Source of the DNA: an uncultured Pedobacter sp.
Lineage (GTDB): Bacteria; Bacteroidota; Bacteroidia; Sphingobacteriales; Sphingobacteriaceae
Length of the DNA stretch: 15,744 bases
Direction of reading: 5' to 3'
Assembly (NCBI RefSeq): GCF_946479715.1
Contig: NZ_CAMLHF010000130.1
Location: forward strand, 1 to 15,744
In this document: one piece after another, positions 1 through 6,261 of the stretch
How positions within the stretch are numbered: position 1 is the stretch's first letter
How the letters are laid out: each line of letters starts with the position of its first letter
Position numbers and translations under genes: made by a program
Notes under the pieces: model-generated
Told to the model about the DNA's origin: nothing
The model's input: the letters and a program-made list of their open reading frames with translations, nothing else
The model's database searches: none

Positions 1-532
1 CGATTATAAAGACACTTATGAAAAGCTTGCAGCAGAGAATGGGATTATTGAAAGGGTAAAACCAGGAAATGGCGGAGTAGCTAACCTGGTAGGGGTAGAG
101 CTATCGTTCCAGCGAAACCTGGATTTTCTGCCAAGACCACTGAGCAACCTAAGTATTTACAGTAATTACACGCACAACTTCATTTTTGTAAAAAAAGATC
201 AGCCTAAATTGCCTGGAACGGCAAAAGATATTGCCAATGTATCACTGGCTTACGAGGTGAAAAGATTTAATGCCAGAATTTCTTACAACCATACCTCAGC
301 ATTTATTACCACTATAGGCAGCACGGTTAAAAACGACATTTATTACGATCGTGTTAACTATCTGGATGCTAACCTTAACTTCTTTTTAACACCGAAGCTT
401 GTAATTTACGCCTCTGGAAATAATTTGTTGAACCAGGCGCAAAGAAGGTACCAGTACCAATCTGAGTATACTTATTCGTCCTTGTACACTGGTTCAACTG
501 TAAGTCTGGGACTTAAATTGAACTTATTTTAA
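1..532 (+). CDS. TonB-dependent outer-membrane receptor, C-terminal part (5' end outside window)
   Basis: The frame is open from base 2 (first complete codon GAT) to a TAA at 530-532, giving 176 visible residues. The visible part shows alternating hydrophobic/polar beta-strand segments, for example VSLAYEVKRFNARISYNH and LDANLNFFLTPKLVIYASGN. It ends in LGLKLNLF, with the terminal aromatic residue typical of outer-membrane beta-barrels inserted by the BAM machinery. The segment around NNLLNQAQRRYQ matches the conserved last strands of TonB-dependent receptors. Such proteins import large or scarce substrates across the outer membrane using TonB energy; the substrate cannot be read from this end. 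A peroxidase-like gene follows after 17 bp, so co-transcription is likely. The gene truly extends left of the window, and any start near 209 is only an internal Leu codon. Confidence 0.85.
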   Translation, partial: DYKDTYEKLAAENGIIERVKPGNGGVANLVGVELSFQRNLDFLPRPLSNLSIYSNYTHNFIFVKKDQPKLPGTAKDIANVSLAYEVKRFNARISYNHTSAFITTIGSTVKNDIYYDRVNYLDANLNFFLTPKLVIYASGNNLLNQAQRRYQYQSEYTYSSLYTGSTVSLGLKLNLF

Positions 533-549
533 TCTTTATAAACCATCTG

Positions 550-2328
550 ATGCAGCGCAAACTACTCCTGTTTTTTCTTATTTCTGTTTCAATGGTGGTA
601 CTGTTGTCTCTTTCTGCGAACAAAACGAAAGACATCGGGGTAGAAAATACTGTAGCATTGTTTAGTAAAAATACTGCGCAGTTTACCTCATCACTGGAAT
701 CTCTGCACGTTGCTTTAACAGCCCTTAATAAGGATTCGGCCAGTGTATTGAGCGCAAGAAACTGTTTGAAAGAATGCAGGATGCGCTATAAAAGCATCTC
801 TTTTTTTAGTGCTTATTTTTTTTCAAGCGAGACTGCGATGTACAACGCAGCACCCAAATATGAAGTGGAGGAACCCGAACTTGAACTGGTAGAGCCTATG
901 GGGTTACAACAGATAGAAGCTTTGCTGTTCGATGAACCTGTATTAAAGCATAAAGCCGAACTATTAGCTCAGTCAGATGCACTCTACACCTCAGTAAAAG
1001 ATTTGAAAAACCTACTTTATCAGTTTAGTGCAAATGACAGGCAGATATTGGAAAGCATCCGCATCGAGCTGATCAGGATCAATGCCTTATACATCAGCGG
1101 ATATGATGCTCCCTTACTGAAAACCGGAATTTCAGAGACGTTAGAGTCCAGTAAGTCGATCCAAATGGTATTACATCCTTATTTTGAACATGGACAAGAA
1201 AAGACTGAAGAACTTGCAAAAACACTGAAAAGTGCTATTGACTATCTTAGTGTTCATCAGCAGTTTGACAGTTTCGACCGCATGGAATACCTTGTTAAGT
1301 ATGCGTTGCCATTACAGCAGCAACTAGGTGTTTTTGTAAGAGCCTTAGGACTGGAATTGAATACCTCTGCCTATCTGAATTACAATGCGCCAAACCTGTT
1401 CAGTCCAGATTTCCTGAATACCTGGGATTCTATCCCTGAAGCAAAAAAGGGTGATTTAGTGAAGCTTGGAGAGAAGTTGTTTTTTGACAAGGGGCTTTCC
1501 GGTAATTTAAAAGTAAGCTGCAGTACCTGCCATAAGCCCGAACAATATTTTACAGATGGGAGCATAAAAAGCCCTTCGATTGTTCCGGACTCAGTACTCA
1601 AAAGAAACACACCTTCTATTTTGTATGCGGGGAAACAGCATTCCCAATTCCTGGATGGCCGGGCCATAAACCTGGTTAGCCAGGTTAAAGAAGTGCTGTT
1701 TAACCCGCTTGAAATGGCAGGAAAAAAAGACCTGCTAAATAAAAATATAGATGAAACCGCACTCGCGTTGTCGGCATATGTTGCCAGTTTAAATCCCTTA
1801 AGCTCTGCTTTCGACCATTATATTGCAGGAGACAGAAGTGCTATGACTACTGCACAGATCAAAGGTTTTAACCTGTTTATGGGTAAGGCGCAATGTGGCA
1901 CATGCCACTTTGCGCCTTATTTTAATTCTCTTGTACCACCTTATTACAAGGTCTCGGAGCTGGAGATCATAGGCACAACAAAGGATGACAATTTCAAAAC
2001 GCCTGATTATGATAACGATATGGGGCGTTTTGACCTGTACAAAATTCACTTTTACAAACAGGCTTTTAAAACACCAACGGTGAGAAATGCTGAAAAAACA
2101 GCCCCTTACATGCATAATGGCTCATTTAAAACATTGGAAAGTGTACTTGATTTTTATAACAAAGGTGGTGGGGCAGGACTTGGCCTGAATATACCAGAGC
2201 AAACCCTGGCATCTAAACCCTTAAATCTTACAAAAGAAGAATGCAATCAGATCATCCAGTTCATTCATTCATTAACCGATTCAAAACAAACATTTAATTT
2301 CCTTAATAACTCACATGAAAACAATTAA
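550..2328 (+). CDS. Di-heme cytochrome c peroxidase/MauG family protein with imelysin-like N-terminal domain
   Basis: 592 residues. The N-terminus (about 1-23, hydrophobic after QRK) looks like a Sec signal or membrane anchor, with no lipobox Cys. Residues of about 30-270 are helical and resemble imelysin-type heme/iron proteins: a helix with E94 and then GLQQIE at 118-123, close to the family GxHxxE motif but with Gln at the His position. Residues of about 300-580 are a CCP/MauG domain with two c-type heme sites, CSTCH (324-328) and CGTCH (449-453), an NPLEMAG segment between them, and the family signature FKTPTVRN...TAPYMHNGS, where M521 or H522 may be an axial ligand of the second heme. 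The family reduces H2O2 or oxidises protein residues in the periplasm. The usual single-domain enzymes are about 350 residues, so the extra 250 residues are a real added domain. The gene overlaps the phosphatase start by 14 bp. The peroxidase domain is certain; the imelysin assignment is an inference. Confidence 0.88.
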   Translation: MQRKLLLFFLISVSMVVLLSLSANKTKDIGVENTVALFSKNTAQFTSSLESLHVALTALNKDSASVLSARNCLKECRMRYKSISFFSAYFFSSETAMYNAAPKYEVEEPELELVEPMGLQQIEALLFDEPVLKHKAELLAQSDALYTSVKDLKNLLYQFSANDRQILESIRIELIRINALYISGYDAPLLKTGISETLESSKSIQMVLHPYFEHGQEKTEELAKTLKSAIDYLSVHQQFDSFDRMEYLVKYALPLQQQLGVFVRALGLELNTSAYLNYNAPNLFSPDFLNTWDSIPEAKKGDLVKLGEKLFFDKGLSGNLKVSCSTCHKPEQYFTDGSIKSPSIVPDSVLKRNTPSILYAGKQHSQFLDGRAINLVSQVKEVLFNPLEMAGKKDLLNKNIDETALALSAYVASLNPLSSAFDHYIAGDRSAMTTAQIKGFNLFMGKAQCGTCHFAPYFNSLVPPYYKVSELEIIGTTKDDNFKTPDYDNDMGRFDLYKIHFYKQAFKTPTVRNAEKTAPYMHNGSFKTLESVLDFYNKGGGAGLGLNIPEQTLASKPLNLTKEECNQIIQFIHSLTDSKQTFNFLNNSHENN

Positions 2329-3745
2329 ATTACTTTTTCTTGCAATTGCTGCATTTCCCATTATCGCATTTTCGCAAGTAAATCAACCTGCTGCGCCCGC
2401 AGCCAAAACAGCGCCCAAGGCTTATTTAGCTGAATTGATAAGAGGACCTTATCTACAGGTTGCCACTCCAACCAGTATGACCGTAAGGTGGAGAACTAAT
2501 GTTTACGACAGGAGCAATGTGCGCTATGGCTTGGCGCCAGATCAGCTGGATATGCAGGCTACAGATTCGACACTCGTTTCAGAACATATTGTTAAATTAT
2601 CAGGCTTAAAACCATTGACAAAATACTATTACTCAATTGGCAATCTGAAAAATGTAATCCAGGGAGATGAGAATAATTACTTCTATACCCTGCCTGAAAA
2701 AGGAAGTGAAACGTTGATCAGGGTTGCCGGATTCGGTGATTGCGGAAACAATTCGCTCAATCAGCGTAAAGTGAGGGATGCCATTGTAAATTATCTTGGC
2801 AAAGACTACCTGAATGCATGGATATTAATGGGCGACAATGCTTACTCAGATGGAACCGATGCTGAGTTCCAGGCAAAGTTTTTTAACAATTACCAGGGTA
2901 TCCTGTTAAACAAATATCCCTTATTTCCGGTTCCGGGAAATCACGATTACCATGACTTCCAGTCTGCTGCGGTAACGGATCAGTTTAAGATTGCTTACTT
3001 CCAGAATTTCTCCGTTCCAACGCAGGGCGAGGCAGGCGGTGTTGCTTCAAATACCAAATCCTATTATTCTTATGACATCGGAAACACGCATTTTCTTGCG
3101 TTGGATTCCTATGGCCCTGACAGCAAAGGGAAATTTATGTACGATCAGATGGGTGAGCAGGTAGAATGGGTAAAGAAAGACTTAGCTGCAAATAATAGCA
3201 AATGGATTGTTGCCTACTGGCATCACCCACCTTATACCATGGGGTCACACAACTCCGATACAGAAGGCTTGCTGGTTAAGATCAGAGAAAATTTCATTAA
3301 AGTTCTAGAAGATAACAAGGTCGACCTGATCCTTTGCGGGCACAGCCATGTATATGAAAGATCCAGGCTGATGAAAGGATATTATGGTAAGGAAGCAGAT
3401 TTTGATGCAGCAAAATATAATCTGAGTACCTCAACTGCACTTTATGATGGCAGTAAAGATTCAGGACCTTATATAAAATCAGACGTTAACCCTAATGGTA
3501 CAGTATACGTGGTGAGCGGCTCTGCCGGTGCACAGGGAGGACATAAAGAAACCTGGCCTCATAATGCTATGTATTATTCAAATAATGAAGTAGGTGGTGC
3601 CGTGGTTTTGGAGATTAAAGGCAGTCAGCTGGACCTGAAATGGGTTAGCGCTGATGGGCAGGTGAAAGATCATTTTACCATGATGAAGGACGTGACCAAA
3701 GCACAGGAAAAGATGCTAAAACAAGATAAAAAGATCAACAGGTAA
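2315..3745 (+). CDS. Secreted purple-acid-phosphatase-like metallophosphoesterase
   Basis: 476 residues. The signal peptide is MKTIKLLFLAIAAFPIIAFS, with cleavage likely near residues 20-21. Residues of about 40-130 form the Fn3-like purple acid phosphatase N-terminal domain (RGPYLQV...TSMTVRWRT). The calcineurin-like catalytic domain carries all five metal-site blocks: GDCG with D142, GDNAY with D174 and the chromophore-type Tyr Y177, GNHD with N209/H210, WHHPPY with H303 and H304, and GHSHVYER with H343/H345. This predicts a dinuclear-metal phosphomonoesterase or diesterase in the periplasm or outside the cell; the exact substrate is unknown. The ATG lies inside the end of the upstream peroxidase gene (14-bp overlap), which suggests translational coupling and shared expression with the TonB receptor. 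A hairpin follows 34 bp after the stop. The family call is firm. Confidence 0.92.
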   Translation: MKTIKLLFLAIAAFPIIAFSQVNQPAAPAAKTAPKAYLAELIRGPYLQVATPTSMTVRWRTNVYDRSNVRYGLAPDQLDMQATDSTLVSEHIVKLSGLKPLTKYYYSIGNLKNVIQGDENNYFYTLPEKGSETLIRVAGFGDCGNNSLNQRKVRDAIVNYLGKDYLNAWILMGDNAYSDGTDAEFQAKFFNNYQGILLNKYPLFPVPGNHDYHDFQSAAVTDQFKIAYFQNFSVPTQGEAGGVASNTKSYYSYDIGNTHFLALDSYGPDSKGKFMYDQMGEQVEWVKKDLAANNSKWIVAYWHHPPYTMGSHNSDTEGLLVKIRENFIKVLEDNKVDLILCGHSHVYERSRLMKGYYGKEADFDAAKYNLSTSTALYDGSKDSGPYIKSDVNPNGTVYVVSGSAGAQGGHKETWPHNAMYYSNNEVGGAVVLEIKGSQLDLKWVSADGQVKDHFTMMKDVTKAQEKMLKQDKKINR

Positions 3746-3779
3746 TATGAAAATTATCATTTACCCGCAACTCTAGTAT

Positions 3780-3813
3780 AGAAAAGGGAGAATTGAAAAA
3801 TTCTCCCTTTTCT
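3780..3813. terminator. Bidirectional intrinsic terminator between phosphatase and HxlR genes
   Basis: A perfect 15-bp stem (3780-3794 with 3799-3813) closes a GAAA loop. Its core is GGGAGAATT/AATTCTCCC, and each outer flank reads TTTTCT in its own direction, so it can terminate from both sides. It lies between convergent genes, and the right arm overlaps the stop codon of the minus-strand HxlR gene (3812-3814). Confidence 0.85.
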
Positions 3814-4168
3814 ATCGCTCACTTCTCAATTTATTTCGGTGCATTGCACCCCAATCAGATAGCGACTCTAATACACCGCTCAAAGTATCAGCATACGGTG
3901 TCAGTTGATATTCAACCACTACCGGAGTTTGTGTATGAACCACTCTTTTTACAAAACCATTTATTTCAAGTTCTTTAAGTTCAGCAGATAGTACACGTGC
4001 AGATATTCCCTCAACACTTCGCTGAATCTCGTTAAATCGTTTATTGTTCTCGCGAAGCGAAACCACAACCCTAAGTTTCCACTTGCCTCCAATCACATAA
4101 AGTGCATCAGAGATAGAAGCCAGTCTGCTTATACATTCATTCGAAGTTGGTTGTAGTGTTTTGTTCAT
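3812..4168 (-). CDS. HxlR-family (DUF24) winged-helix transcriptional regulator
   Basis: 118 residues, the usual length for the family. The HxlR signature is visible: C12 near the N-terminus, YVIGGKWKLRVVVSL (about 24-38), RFNEIQRSVEGISARVLSAELKEL (recognition helix region) and a wing ending in VEYQLTPYADTL. In Bacillus homologues such as YodB the conserved N-terminal Cys senses quinones and diamide, and the regulator represses azoreductase and nitroreductase genes. C12 is the equivalent residue here, so a thiol-switch repressor is a reasonable inference. The gene is divergent from an azoreductase, and the shared region of 111 bp holds ACTA-type palindromes. The stop codon lies within the terminator stem shared with the phosphatase gene. 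Confidence in the family is high; the inducer is not shown. Confidence 0.92.
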   Translation of the reverse strand: MNKTLQPTSNECISRLASISDALYVIGGKWKLRVVVSLRENNKRFNEIQRSVEGISARVLSAELKELEINGFVKRVVHTQTPVVVEYQLTPYADTLSGVLESLSDWGAMHRNKLRSER

Positions 4169-4182
4169 AATTAATTGATTTT

Positions 4183-4215
4183 AAGGTTACTAACCAAAAT
4201 ATTAGTACTAACCTT
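4183..4215. promoter_or_regulatory. Candidate HxlR operator: nested palindromes between hxlR-like and azoreductase genes
   Basis: Two perfect palindromes are present: GGTTACTAACC (4185-4195) and TTAGTACTAA (4202-4211). They also form an outer inverted repeat, AAGGTTACTA (4183-4192) against TACTAACCTT (4206-4215), 9 of 10 bases matching. Another ACTAAT half-site follows at 4225-4230. HxlR-family regulators bind short dyads rich in TACT/AGTA, so this is the natural operator for the divergent pair. The assignment is inferred from position and symmetry. Confidence 0.6.
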
Positions 4216-4250
4216 TTGTATACTACTAATTTTTTGTAAGCAAATGTATA

Positions 4251-4258
4251 TAGATTTG
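4251..4258 (+). promoter_or_regulatory. -7 promoter element of the azoreductase gene
   Basis: TAGATTTG is an exact match to the Bacteroidota -7 consensus TAnnTTTG. It lies 21 bp before the azoreductase ATG, implying a leader of about 15 nt. The only nearby TTG (4234-4236) is spaced 14 bp, shorter than usual, so the -33 part is weak. The candidate HxlR operator lies upstream. Confidence 0.45.
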
Positions 4259-4279
4259 ACTACAATAAATCATAAATTC

Positions 4280-4882
4280 ATGAAAAAGATATTGCATGTT
4301 ATATCAAGTCCAAGAGGCGACGCCTCTTTTAGCATTAAACTAGGAAATGCGATTGTAGAAAAGATCAAGGCAGTTTATCCAGATAGTACCGTTCAAGAAA
4401 CTAATCTCCTTGAAAAGCACTTTCCACACCTTGAAGAATCACATTTAGCCTCCTTTTTTACGCCAGCTGAAAATAGAACGCCAGAACTCTTAGCTGCTGT
4501 TAAACATTCTGATGAAGCTATCAAAGAAATCATGGAGGCGGATGTGATTGTAATCGGCGCTCCGATTTACAATTATAGTATTCACTCCTCATTAAAAGCT
4601 TGGATAGATCATATTGCCAGATCCGGCGTCACTTTCAAATACGATGAAAACGGCCCTGAGGGATTGGTTAAAAACAAAAAAGTTTATATAGCCCTGTCAT
4701 CAGGAGCGATTTACTCAGAAGGCCCACTAAAATCAATCGATTATGTTGAACCTTACATGAGAACTATTCTAGGTTTTTTGGGCATGACCGATATCACCGT
4801 GATCCGGGCAGAAGGAACCTCATTACCAGGCATACAAGATCATGCATTGGACAAAGGAATAGCTAGTGTACATATCAACTAG
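4280..4882 (+). CDS. FMN-dependent NADH-azoreductase (AzoR family), copy 1
   Basis: 200 residues with the ATG at 4280; the frame is open back to 4175, but that part overlaps the operator and does not look like an enzyme N-terminus. The flavodoxin-like fold is recognisable: a first strand and phosphate loop KKILHVISSPRGDASFS (2-18) for FMN phosphate, then VIVIGAPIYNYSIHSSLKAWID (89-110) with the PxYN flavin motif at 95-98, then GVTFKYDENGPEGL, and the SSGAIYSEG loop at 140-148. AzoR enzymes are cytosolic dimers that reduce quinones and azo compounds by two-electron transfer from NAD(P)H, avoiding semiquinones. The divergent HxlR gene and palindromic spacer imply induction by electrophiles. A paralogue lies at 9893. 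The family is certain; the physiological substrate is probably a quinone. Confidence 0.92.
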   Translation: MKKILHVISSPRGDASFSIKLGNAIVEKIKAVYPDSTVQETNLLEKHFPHLEESHLASFFTPAENRTPELLAAVKHSDEAIKEIMEADVIVIGAPIYNYSIHSSLKAWIDHIARSGVTFKYDENGPEGLVKNKKVYIALSSGAIYSEGPLKSIDYVEPYMRTILGFLGMTDITVIRAEGTSLPGIQDHALDKGIASVHIN

Positions 4883-4898
4883 CTATAGTACTGCTTTC

Positions 4899-4917
4899 AC
4901 AATTGCTTAACAATTGT
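4899..4917. repeat. Small inverted repeat after the azoreductase stop
   Basis: ACAATTG and CAATTGT form a 7-bp perfect stem around CTTAA, 16 bp after the stop codon. There is no T-tract. It is the first of three dyads in the spacer between the azoreductase and DoxX genes, and the role is unknown. Confidence 0.4.
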
Positions 4918-4927
4918 TCAAAACTCT

Positions 4928-4967
4928 CTTCAGGGTTGGTTCGATTGGGTTCGAACCAACCCTGAAG
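4928..4967. terminator. Long perfect hairpin, possible terminator of the azoreductase gene
   Basis: A perfect 17-bp stem, 4928-4944 with 4951-4967 (left arm CTTCAGGGTTGGTTCGA), closes a 6-base loop TTGGGT. The right side contains a second, loopless palindrome GGTTCGAACC (4949-4958). No T-tract follows on either strand, so it is not a standard intrinsic terminator. It could stop or stabilise the azoreductase transcript, or be a protein-binding or repeat element. Confidence 0.5.
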
Positions 4968-5024
4968 TTGATACGGCATAACTATCAATCATTCACGAGA
5001 GCAATAGCTACTTATCCCTATTAA

Positions 5025-5038
5025 TCACCCCAGGGTGA
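5025..5038. repeat. Dyad TCACCC-CA-GGGTGA upstream of the DoxX gene
   Basis: A perfect 6-bp dyad with a 2-base centre lies 50 bp before the preferred DoxX start and overlaps a possible GTG start at 5035. Its size and place fit a regulator site, but no partner is evident. Confidence 0.35.
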
Positions 5039-5088
5039 ATGTATGGAATCTCAGAAATTTGTTGCTAACTTTAAATTATTCTCCCCTT

Positions 5089-5544
5089 ATGATAGACAGC
5101 CTCTTTTATACCAGTAATGATTATGTTCCGCTTATCCTTAGGATAGTGGCTGGAGTCATCATTTTGCCTTACGGCATGCAGAAGCTCTTAGGATGGTTTC
5201 CACCATTGGGAGGGGGAATAGGTATTAAAGGAACGCTAGCAGATTTTAAAGCTAAAAAGGTTCCTGTATTAATAGCCTGGCTGGTAATTATTGCCCAGAC
5301 ATTGGGCAGTATAGGGCTGATTATTGGATGCCTTGGTAGGGTAGCCGCTCTAGGTAATTTCATCATCTTTGCTGCAGCTATTGTGGTGCATGCCCCCGAT
5401 GGGTGGGCGATGAACTGGACTGGCAGGAAGAAGGGAGAAGGCATTGAATATTTTATATTGCTCTTATCAATCCTGCTTATCATAATTATTAGGGGGAGCG
5501 GGAGATGGTCTATCGACTACTGGATTAGCAATTTTACAAAATAA
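5089..5544 (+). CDS. DoxX family small membrane protein
   Basis: 151 residues from the ATG at 5089. The frame is open to a GTG at 5035, but the 18 extra residues (NVWNLRNLLLTLNYSPL) are not family-like. Four membrane helices are visible, at about residues 14-34 (VPLILRIVAGVIILPYG), 59-82 (VLIAWLVIIAQTLGSIGLIIG), 88-106 and 122-140. The first helix is followed by the typical DoxX loop GMQKLLGWFPPLGGGIGIKG, and HAPDGWAMNW lies between helices 3 and 4. DoxX proteins sit in the inner membrane and are linked to quinone and redox or thiol stress functions; the biochemical role is poorly defined. The position between an azoreductase and a NemR-like regulator supports a redox role. The family call is firm and the function open. 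Confidence 0.85.
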   Translation: MIDSLFYTSNDYVPLILRIVAGVIILPYGMQKLLGWFPPLGGGIGIKGTLADFKAKKVPVLIAWLVIIAQTLGSIGLIIGCLGRVAALGNFIIFAAAIVVHAPDGWAMNWTGRKKGEGIEYFILLLSILLIIIIRGSGRWSIDYWISNFTK

Positions 5545-5556
5545 AGATGAAAATAT

Positions 5557-5587
5557 TTGTTAAAATAGACCGAATGGTTTATTTTTG
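5557..5587 (+). promoter_or_regulatory. Promoter of the TetR gene with embedded NemR-like operator
   Basis: A classical Bacteroidota promoter: TTG at 5557-5559, a 20-bp spacer, and TATTTTTG at 5580-5587 (exact TAnnTTTG). Inside the spacer and touching the -7 box is TAGACC-GAAT-GGTTTA (5566-5581), one base from the perfect dyad TAGACC-N4-GGTCTA, which resembles the box I recall for NemR-type TetR repressors. Bound repressor would block polymerase, so autorepression is expected. The ATG is 20 bp beyond the -7 box. Confidence 0.75.
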
Positions 5588-5607
5588 CTTCATCTAATAT
5601 TTAAGGA

Positions 5608-6189
5608 ATGAATAAGGCAGAGCGGACTAAGAGATTTATTATAGAGAAATCGGCTTCCATTATTAATAAAAAAGGAATGGCCGGCACTTCTCTTAGTGAC
5701 ATCATGGGAGCAACAAAATTGGCCAAGGGTGGTATTTATGGAAACTTCGAAAGTAAGGATGAAATATGCGTAGCGTCTTTTTTATACCTAACGGAGACGC
5801 TTGCCGATCAATTGAACAGAGCCGTGTTGCGTGGGGGAACTGCTAAAGAAAAATTTTTAAATTTATTGGATGCCTATAAAGAAATTATAAATACTGAGGG
5901 GGGATGCCCTATTCTGAACTTTGGTGTAGAGGCTGATGATACACATCCTGGTATGAAGGAAAATGTAAAGAAGGCAATCCGATCTTCCCAGAAAAGATTT
6001 TTTGATATCATATCTGGTGGTATTGAAAATAATGAAATATCGACAACTGTGAATCCAAAGAACTTTAGTATAAAAGTTTTTGCCATGATTGAAGGTGCTA
6101 TTTTGTGTAGGAGGGTATTGGAAAGCGATGAGCAAATGCGGATTATTCATGAGGCCATCAAACAGGAGTTTGAGTCGTATTTAATATAA
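5608..6189 (+). CDS. TetR/AcrR family transcriptional repressor, NemR-like
   Basis: 193 residues. An N-terminal helix-turn-helix spans about residues 5-55 (GTSLSDIMGATKLAKGGIYGNF, the usual TetR recognition region, with K50-DEI following). The C-terminal ligand domain contains GGCPILNFGVEADDTHPGM at 98-116, a signature seen in a large group of TetR proteins that control SDR, oxidoreductase and exporter genes. Cysteines at 54, 100 and 167 are candidates for electrophile or oxidant sensing, as NemR uses a cysteine; this is an inference. The gene has an operator in its own promoter, and a near-identical box precedes the downstream SDR-MFS pair, so the regulon is probably this gene plus those two. 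The family is certain and the signal unknown. Confidence 0.9.
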   Translation: MNKAERTKRFIIEKSASIINKKGMAGTSLSDIMGATKLAKGGIYGNFESKDEICVASFLYLTETLADQLNRAVLRGGTAKEKFLNLLDAYKEIINTEGGCPILNFGVEADDTHPGMKENVKKAIRSSQKRFFDIISGGIENNEISTTVNPKNFSIKVFAMIEGAILCRRVLESDEQMRIIHEAIKQEFESYLI

Positions 6190-6196
6190 TTTTTTT

Positions 6197-6229
6197 TTGC
6201 TTATTAAAAGACCGATTGGTCTATTTTAT
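6197..6229 (+). promoter_or_regulatory. NemR-like operator and promoter of the SDR-MFS operon
   Basis: AAGACC-GATT-GGTCTA lies at 6208-6223, 15 of 16 positions matching the TAGACC-N4-GGTCTA pattern and sharing the centre and flanks of the box in the TetR promoter. A TTG at 6197-6199 and a weak -7 box TATTTTAT at 6222-6229 flank it in the same arrangement (22-bp spacer), so repression by the adjacent TetR protein is likely. Confidence 0.7.
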
Positions 6230-6261
6230 CTGTTGAGTTTTAACAATTAATATAAGAAACA

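Noticed and set aside
1380..2115. Antisense open frames over the peroxidase gene
   Set aside because: They lie opposite well-conserved heme-binding coding sequence and their products have no recognisable features.
3793..3978. Small + strand open frame over the HxlR gene end
   Set aside because: It begins in the terminator stem and is antisense to a clear HxlR gene.
4175..4279. In-frame extension of azoreductase 1 to a TTG at 4175
   Set aside because: It would translate the operator and promoter region and add residues not found in the AzoR family; the ATG at 4280 gives the canonical N-terminus.
4935..4960. GGTTCGA/TCGAACC resembling a tRNA T-arm
   Set aside because: No acceptor, D or anticodon arms can be formed around it; the similarity comes from the long palindrome.
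5035..5088. GTG start for the DoxX gene
   Set aside because: The 18 extra residues do not resemble the family and the GTG lies in a dyad; the ATG at 5089 is preferred, though not proven.
5863..6150. Minus-strand open frames within the TetR gene
   Set aside because: They overlap a well-supported TetR coding region and show no domain or signal.
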